Below are positions 62,001-64,000 of a DNA stretch of 64,000 nt, one piece after another (position 1 is the stretch's first letter; every line of letters starts with the position of its first letter). The position numbers and the translations under genes are program-made. Source of the stretch: Liolophura sinensis. Lineage: Eukaryota; Mollusca; Polyplacophora; Chitonida; Chitonidae. A model generated the notes under the pieces. That model saw only the letters and a program-made list of their open reading frames with translations, had not been told where the DNA came from and searched no databases. Where the stretch lies: contig NC_088302.1 in assembly GCF_032854445.1 (NCBI RefSeq), positions 4,645,338 to 4,709,337 on the forward strand, given 5' to 3'.

Positions 62001-63327
62001 AAGCAGAATTGTCATAACTGTATCATGCCTCAAGCATATTGCTGTTTTGGTGACTTTCCTGTTTTTACCTGTATCATGCCCCAAGCATATTGCTGTTTTG
62101 GTGACTTTCCTGTTTTTACCTGTATCATGCCTCAAGCATATTGCTGTTTTGGTGACTTTCCTGTTTTTACCTGTATCATGCCTCAAGCATATTGCTGTTT
62201 TGGTGACTTTCCTGTTTTTACCTGTATCATGCCTCAAGCATATTGCTGTTTTGGTGACTTTCCTGTTTTTACCTGTATCATGCCTCAAGCATATTGCTGT
62301 TTTGGTGACTTTCCTGTTTTTACCTGTATCATGAACCTCATTAATAGATTTCTTCCACCTCTTTGTGTGTTGACAGAGCTCCAGGCCCAGGCCTTGCTGC
62401 AGCCAAAGGACGTGAGTGAGATAGCAGGAGGGGTCTATTCGGAAGCTTACATGGTTCCTGAAGTCCAAGCCTCTGTCTACAACCTCGCCAAAGATACCAG
62501 CAGTGCCAAACTCGGAGGGGACAGGTTGAGCCGATTTAGAGCTCAGGGACGCAACTGGGCACAGGGTTCTGCTTCACGCGCACCTGCAAGTACCTCACGG
62601 CTGACGTCCGCCTCAAGCGAAGACAAAGAGAACACAGACTCCGATTATGACAAGTTAGGTTACGCCTCCGGTTACGACCGCGTGGACGGAGCCAGTGGCG
62701 AGCAGTACGGCAGCTTGTATGTGGAAGGGAGTGCCTTCCGGCCAGTCAAACCTCAGGCGCGTTCCCAGGGGGAAGTGACGTACCAGGACCCCTGGGACCG
62801 CAGCACTGCTGAGAAGGACCTCGAGGAGAAGCTGAGCTCACCCAAGTCTCGTCTAGGTGGCACCAGAGGCATGTTGTCATCATCACATGACACAGACAAT
62901 GGGGGTAAGGGTTTCTCCGAATCTGGGGCCCTCCCTAGTAACTACTGCCAGCCCTGGGATCTAAAGTCAGCCCAGCAGCAGTTCCAGGAGTCTATCCACT
63001 CCTCCAGATCCCCGCCCACTCAGAATTCCCCTGTCAAGCACAGTTCGGGTGTCAGCGGTGGGGCGCGACCCCGCAAGGGCAGTGGGGGACGTATTATAGA
63101 AGGTGGAGTATACGAGGCCCCATGGGACTCAGAAGAAAAACAAAAAGAACTTGAAGAGAAATTCAAAGCTGCCGAAATTCAGAAATCTCCTAAAAAAGAT
63201 GGCAGTAAGGAGAGTTCTCCAAAGTCTGGTGTGCGGTCTCGAGCCGTGGAGGACATTACTGTGTACGAGGAGCCATGGGATGTGAGCTCTAAGGGTAGAG
63301 CGATATCCTCCATGCTGTCTGGCACAG
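28739..63327 (+). CDS. SHB/SHD/SHE/SHF-family SH2 adapter, 5' part (gene continues beyond window)
   Basis: Firm exons 28739-29023, 49793-49922 and 62377-63327 have phases 0, 1 and 1, giving about 455 residues. A 60-bp candidate exon is at 56704-56763. The start is fixed by an in-frame TGA six bases upstream and context AACTATGG. SHB-family adapters carry phosphotyrosine motifs before a C-terminal SH2 domain and link activated receptor kinases to downstream partners. Seen here: DYSEPYESRKLLE (Tyr127, Tyr131), like DYSDPFDAK and YMEPYEAQ of vertebrate SHB; then TYQDPWDRS, NYCQPWDLK, VYEAPWDSEE and VYEEPWDVSS. Long Ser/Pro/Gly-rich linkers and short charged helices (EKDLEEKL, KQKELEEKFKAAE) follow the motifs. 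The last visible exon ends with a phase-1 donor (GTAAGG), so further exons, including the SH2 domain, should lie past 64000. Which of the four vertebrate members it corresponds to cannot be told. Confidence 0.8.
29024..30930. other. SHB-family intron 1, proximal part
   Basis: AT-rich intron. A few AAATGTCA-type short repeats at about 29470-29620. No exon found. Confidence 0.4.
30936..31145 (+). other. Small Cys/Asn-rich open frame in intron 1
   Basis: Begins with ATG at 30936 and has 69 codons plus TAA. The first part is a near-repeat of Cys-Asn-Asn (RNCNNCNNGCNNNCNNG), followed by a less repetitive part (ELHGRGSDQFIIGNLYG). No signal peptide. Its AT-rich codons and position inside an intron make it uncertain; I do not recognise it. 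Confidence 0.25.
31250..31290 (+). repeat. Poly-T then poly-G tract
   Basis: A run of T is followed by CGG and a G run of about 19 bases; such G runs can form quadruplexes and are prone to slippage or assembly error. A similar T then G tract lies at about 61530-61560. Confidence 0.8.
31291..33450. other. SHB-family intron 1, no exon seen
   Basis: Unique-looking AT-rich sequence without supported features. Confidence 0.35.
33463..33545 (+). repeat. SINE tail, well preserved
   Basis: Contains ATAATGCTGGCCGCCGTCGT, then GTGAAATATTCTTGAGTACG, and ends AATAAATAAATAAAC. It lacks the tRNA head. Confidence 0.85.
33973..34201. mobile_element. Inverted-repeat (MITE-like) element
   Basis: 33973-34055 and 34121-34201 are imperfect inverted repeats of about 80 bp (both begin with CCA(C/A)TGACACTT when read inward and end at GCTCCC). 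The 65-bp spacer carries a third partial copy in direct orientation (34067-34125, with TTCCCCGTAAGAGTATTTGG). It could fold into a long hairpin. Confidence 0.7.
34350..34715 (+). repeat. Full-length tRNA-derived SINE with target-site duplication
   Basis: The head looks like a tRNA (box A ACAGTCGGTAGAGCATCTGC; anticodon-arm region; box-B stem CCAGG..CTGGG). A central domain (CCCGTATCAGTATAATGGCT) follows, then GTCATATGACTGAAAAATTG and an (ACTC)n tail. The flanks 34339-34349 (TAACACGACGA) and 34716-34726 (TAACACGATGA) form an 11-bp duplication with one mismatch, so the insertion is fairly young. Confidence 0.9.
34727..35980. other. SHB-family intron 1, no exon seen
   Basis: AT-rich. A block around 34795-34890 resembles sequence at 34255-34330 and 34980-35050 (GTTAGGGGT(G/T)GTATCT, then AAAAGT), so an old local duplication is likely. 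Confidence 0.4.
35996..36205 (+). repeat. Copy 1 of a diverged ~200-bp dispersed repeat
   Basis: Shares GATTGGCCAATTTCAAGGCT, CAAGTGTAATTTTCTCAGTC-like and GCAGTCAGAATGTGCTTGA-like blocks with 38573-38790 and, inverted, with 36430-36535. Confidence 0.55.
36430..36535 (-). repeat. Copy 2 (inverted, internally deleted) of the same dispersed repeat
   Basis: The complement reads ACTACATTGGTTGGACTGGC, then AATTTCAGGACTTCAGATTA, TGCTTGAAA and CCTTGCAAACCTGCGAAAAG. It is nearly the same as copy 3 but lacks its middle. Confidence 0.6.
36536..38270. other. SHB-family intron 1, no exon seen
   Basis: No supported features, apart from a 14-bp stretch at 38249-38262 (TGACGAATTAGGGT) that is the complement of the left end of dispersed-repeat copy 1. 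Confidence 0.35.
38275..38335 (+). repeat. 17-bp tandem repeat, three copies
   Basis: Unit GTTACATGTGGCCTCTT, three close copies. Confidence 0.8.
38573..38790 (+). repeat. Copy 3 of the ~200-bp dispersed repeat
   Basis: The fullest copy: ACTACATTGGTTGGACTGGT, TTTCAGGACTTCACATTGAC, TGTAATTTTATCAGTCAACA and CACCTTGCAAACATGTGAAA. Confidence 0.6.
38791..40238. other. SHB-family intron 1, AT-rich, weakly repetitive
   Basis: 39480-39620 and 39860-40020 contain repeated short phrases around TTGAACCTGA and ACCATTTCTAAATT, possibly very old tandem repeats. A poly-T run lies at 39712-39728. No exon seen. Confidence 0.4.
40241..40470. mobile_element. MITE with 51-bp terminal inverted repeats, TA flanks
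   Basis: 40241-40291 and 40420-40470 are inverted repeats of about 51 bp. The innermost part, TCTAGGAACTCTGACGTCAC, is identical in both, and the ends (TAGGGTGGGTTTTAT versus TAAGGTGTGTTTTAT) are similar. TA lies at both outer edges (40239-40240 and 40471-40472), as with Tc1/mariner-type insertion. The 128-bp middle has no coding capacity. Confidence 0.75.
40473..43370. other. SHB-family intron 1, no exon seen
   Basis: AT-rich intronic DNA. The plus frame at 40708-40980 shows no known motif and no splice logic linking it to the gene. Confidence 0.35.
43375..43545 (+). repeat. Diverged SINE 3' half
   Basis: Ends with CTTCTTGAGTGCGATGTGAA then ACATCCATCAAACAAATAAA, a diverged version of the common tail; upstream ggctgccagatttttgcagc resembles the SINE body. 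Confidence 0.5.
44030..44212 (+). repeat. Nearly full-length SINE of the common family
   Basis: The head GTGGCACGTTAGCGCAGCAC, then TTACCAATGCAATCGGTGTG with a box-B like part, a short body, and tail ATGAAATATTCTTTGGTATG then GCATTAAACACCTGTAAAGT. The same head motif appears at 51515 and at the window end. Confidence 0.7.
44213..45655. other. SHB-family intron 1, no exon seen
   Basis: AT-rich, nothing supported. Confidence 0.35.
45660..45900 (-). repeat. SINE copy in reverse orientation
   Basis: Starts TTTATTTACCTGTTTTAATG then CCGTACTCAAGAATTTTTCA, the complement of the common tail, followed by a body with gtaaactgcagaccttcgg. Confidence 0.6.
46190..47395 (+). repeat. ~36-38-bp minisatellite, about 33 copies
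   Basis: Units read TGTCCTGTCTGGTGTCAGTA then TGCTGTGACTGGGCGGGG, with two main variants (TGCTGTCACTGGGCGG and TGTTTGACTGGGTGAG) that alternate in blocks. GC-rich compared with the intron around it. The frames of 60-122 codons over it are by-products. Confidence 0.92.
47825..48182 (+). repeat. Full-length tRNA-derived SINE with target-site duplication
   Basis: Same family as 34350-34715. The head folds like a tRNA: ATAGCACAGCTGGTAGAGCG, anticodon arm CCGC-TTCGGGA-GCGG (the loop would read CGG, a proline-type anticodon), and a T-arm-like CCAATCCTGGG. The central domain and (ACTC)n tail are intact. Flanks 47811-47824 (CCACGTGCAAACTA) and 48183-48196 (CCAGGTGCAAAGTA) are a 14-bp duplication with two mismatches. 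Confidence 0.9.
48197..48950. other. SHB-family intron 1, no exon seen
   Basis: No supported feature. Confidence 0.35.
48955..49592 (+). repeat. 33-bp tandem array just upstream of SHB-family exon 2
   Basis: About 20 units of TTTGATTCCCTCATACATAA then AGCTGCACAAAGC, with some short units of about 25 bp lacking the GCTGCACA part. Period 33 keeps frames open on both strands. It ends 200 bp before exon 2. Confidence 0.93.
49793..49922 (+). CDS. SHB-family exon 2
   Basis: Long T-rich acceptor tract then TTACAG; donor GTGAGA. Encodes NIVIGEYTQPVDALLPANLK and DEDYSEPYESRKLLE. Too short to appear as an ATG frame. Phase 0 in, phase 1 out, agreeing with exons 1 and 3. Confidence 0.85.
50055..50091 (+). 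repeat. GT microsatellite
   Basis: GGTGGTGGTG followed by about ten GT units and a short G run. Confidence 0.9.
50172..50380 (+). repeat. 28-bp repeat (three copies) followed by a SINE 3' part
   Basis: 50172-50255 holds three units of TGCTTGCTCTCCACCTTTAG then ATGGAGGC. From about 50255, agtttgtcagtaaatggcca and ctccatccatactggctgcc match the 3' part of the SINE at 2392-2762. Confidence 0.65.
50411..51003 (+). repeat. 45-bp satellite, 13 near-identical copies
   Basis: Unit TTCATGAGTATAATGGCATT then ACACAACAATTAATCAATCA and CTCAA. Only single-base variants are seen (ACATAACAAT in two or three units, GAGTGTAATG in two). The high identity points to recent expansion. Confidence 0.95.
51515..52080 (+). 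repeat. SINE interrupted by a second SINE (nested insertion)
   Basis: 51515-51594 is the head of the common SINE (GGCCGAGTGGTTAATGTGCT, gcgcagcacaatgactcagg). 51597-51935 is an ACTC-family SINE with head TTGGTAGAGCGTCCACTTCG, central CCCGTATCAGTATAATGGCT and end GACGTTAAACCCCAAGGA, without a long ACTC tail. From about 51938 the first SINE resumes (CTCTGGTCGTACATGGGAAG) and ends AATAAATAAATGAA. So the ACTC-family copy jumped into an existing SINE. Confidence 0.85.
52335..52875 (+). repeat. ~16-bp tandem array (CTGCTCATCTGTTATTAC family)
   Basis: About 35 units of 15-17 bp: GACCTGCTCATCTGTTATTG, with variants CTCATCTGTAAT and CTCATCTATTATTAC. A longer block (about 52375-52500) is repeated at about 52575-52760, showing higher-order duplication. 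Confidence 0.9.
52876..54480. other. SHB-family intron 2, no exon seen
   Basis: AT-rich, no supported features. Confidence 0.35.
54485..55400 (+). repeat. 59-bp satellite with higher-order structure, about 15 copies
   Basis: Unit CCATCTATATACATGTAAGC then TGTCATAAATGTGGTTGTGG and TTGGGTCATTGCCTTGTTT. A variant pair (TAGAGACATGTAAGCTGTAA then TAAATATGA, followed by TTGCTTCGATC) recurs near 54620, 55031 and 55210, that is 7 and then 3 units apart. Confidence 0.93.
55401..56240. other. SHB-family intron 2, AT-rich
   Basis: Contains a short CACA-rich microsatellite near 55825-55850. No exon seen. Confidence 0.35.
56241..56703. other. GC-richer intronic block before the candidate exon
   Basis: Clearly higher in GC than the intron around it, without repeats. 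It may hold an enhancer, an alternative promoter or simply the flank of the candidate exon. A pyrimidine-rich tract at its end (agtcttcccccag) is the proposed acceptor. Confidence 0.35.
56704..56763 (+). CDS. Candidate 60-bp cassette exon of the SHB-family gene
   Basis: Bounded by acceptor GTCTTCCCCCAG and donor GTATGT. Enters and leaves in phase 1, exactly as the exon 2 to exon 3 junction requires, and has no stop. It would insert 20 residues (RIDSTLPSEDTRLPMAHQC in the middle) between SRKLLE and LQAQALL. It also contains an ATG in strong context (CCCATGG, 56748) whose frame joins exon 3, so it could instead be part of an alternative first exon. No homologue is known to me. Confidence 0.45.
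57570..57737 (+). repeat. 36-bp tandem repeat, about 4.5 copies
   Basis: Unit TGTCCACATGTGTGGCATGG then TTGAAAATGCTAGATA, nearly identical copies. Confidence 0.92.
57738..62025. other. SHB-family intron 2, distal part
   Basis: Mostly AT-rich, with a GC-richer block at about 57840-58170. A 12-bp stem hairpin lies at 58959-59009 (AAGATAGAGTTC and its complement, 27-bp loop), and a T then G tract at 61530-61560. A diverged SINE tail lies near 59380-59460. No exon supported. Confidence 0.4.
62026..62332 (+). repeat. 51-bp tandem repeat, six copies, abutting SHB-family exon 3
   Basis: Unit TGTATCATGCCTCAAGCATA then TTGCTGTTTTGGTGACTTTC and CTGTTTTTACC; copies are almost identical (one C/T change in copy 2). 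51 is a multiple of 3 and no frame is closed by stops. The reading frame of exon 3 therefore runs back through the whole array, but there is no ATG at its beginning. Confidence 0.95.
62377..63327 (+). CDS. SHB-family exon 3 (large)
   Basis: Acceptor GTGTTGACAG, donor GTAAGG. Starts ELQAQALLQPKDVSEIAGG and carries YSEAY, TYQDPWDRS, NYCQPWDLK, VYEAPWDSEE and VYEEPWDVSS. Ser/Pro/Gly-rich linkers are likely disordered. Phase 1 in, phase 1 out. Base composition is much more GC-rich than the intron, as expected of coding DNA. Confidence 0.88.
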
Positions 63328-63940
63328 GTAAGGTGACAGGCTGACAGGTGACAGGTGCGAGAGCAGGTCATCCAGTTCCACGTTCTGTGATAGTTTCCAC
63401 GGAGTCCTGCTGTCCTGTAAAGTATCCATTATGAAACATATACATAAATATACATTAACTTTGTCAACAGTGTATATAAAATGAAAGACTTGCATTTATA
63501 AATAGTGAGAGAATAAATGTAAAATAGGACAACATGTAGGTTATATTAAATACGTTTCACACCTTTGCTTTGTTGAGGGTAAATACTCCAATGGCAAGTT
63601 CGTTTCAGATCCCTGTTTTCCTGCAGAAACATCAAATTTTTGCATGTATTTTATAACTTTCCATCCTGCAAGCTGAAATGTATTTGATGTCAGGTGGCTA
63701 CCTTGAGATAGTCGTGTTGTTTTTTGTGTGGTCTCATTTCTGGAAATGGCTTCATTGTCAGGGTAGACCCATGAGACCAACCAGAACCCGTGGGTTCTCC
63801 CTTACGCTGGGATTGTACTTTACGATCCATTGATTAACAAGATTGCCTGTATGAACTTAATAAAAACTGACCACTGGTGTAATATTGCAAACTGATAATC
63901 GGCACAAACTGCAGCTATTGTTGCATGTAAATATATTTAA
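63328..63940. other. SHB-family intron 3 (start)
   Basis: AT-rich intronic sequence without a further exon in the window. Confidence 0.5.
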
Positions 63941-63944
63941 GGTT

Positions 63945-64000
63945 GCCTTTCACGGCATAATGACCCAGGAGCCTCCCTACATTGCGGTCACTGTGAGTTC
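63945..64000 (+). repeat. SINE head cut by the window end
   Basis: The stretch GGCATAATGACCCAGGAGCC followed by CATTGCGGTCACTGTGAGTT matches the heads at 44040 and 51530. Confidence 0.65.

Noticed and set aside
61971-63344. A single 457-codon frame covering the 51-bp repeat and exon 3
   Set aside because: It begins with TTG, the first third is tandem repeat, and a good acceptor at 62376 with matching phase shows that only the part from 62377 is exon. The last four codons run past the donor.
1-64000. LTR elements, LINE reverse transcriptase or other virus-like elements
   Set aside because: I looked for long terminal repeats and for reverse-transcriptase, integrase or capsid-like motifs among the longer frames and saw none; a profile search would be needed to exclude very old fragments.

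Overview
The window looks like nuclear DNA from a lophotrochozoan animal, most likely a mollusc and probably a bivalve. The evidence is AT-rich sequence, spliced genes with GT-AG introns, protein matches to metazoan families, and many tRNA-derived SINE copies. Those SINEs end in a shared tail (motif like attcttgagtacggcg followed by AAATAAATAAA) or in ACTC-type repeats, as is common in molluscs. Species cannot be fixed from the sequence alone. No bacterial, viral or LTR-element coding region was recognised.

Layout. Positions 110-249 (+) hold the last coding exon of VMA21, the V-ATPase assembly chaperone. Positions 250-6350 are its 3' flank and intergenic DNA with old SINE copies. AMDHD2 (N-acetylglucosamine-6-phosphate deacetylase) runs on the minus strand from the start codon at 15200 to the stop at 6663. 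Its nine coding exons all join in phase and give 416 residues. Its introns carry a long 40-bp minisatellite (about 10140-11590) and a TTAA-flanked foldback DNA element (about 13032-14376). Positions 16400-21700 are intergenic, with SINE pieces, a hairpin and a degenerate tandem repeat.

From 21767 to 25496 (+) there is a three-exon gene for a 358-residue protein that looks like an NHL-type beta-propeller without any recognised enzymatic domain. From 28739 (+) to beyond the window end lies a gene of the SHB/SHD/SHE/SHF adapter family. Three firm coding exons (28739-29023, 49793-49922, 62377-63327) and one new candidate 60-bp cassette exon (56704-56763) are separated by introns of about 20.8 and 12.5 kb. 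The exons encode repeated Tyr-x-x-Pro-Trp-Asp type motifs. The SH2 domain expected at the C terminus would lie beyond position 64000.

The long SHB-family introns are dominated by tandem arrays (periods about 38, 33, 45, 16, 59, 36 and 51 bp), SINEs (two with clear target-site duplications, one nested inside another SINE) and at least three MITE or foldback-like inverted repeats. The four genes have unrelated roles (V-ATPase assembly, amino-sugar catabolism, unknown propeller, tyrosine-kinase signalling). Nothing suggests they work together; this is ordinary animal gene order. The most useful results are the full AMDHD2 exon structure, the phase-matched first exon of the propeller gene, the candidate SHB cassette exon, and the foldback element with a long open frame inside it.
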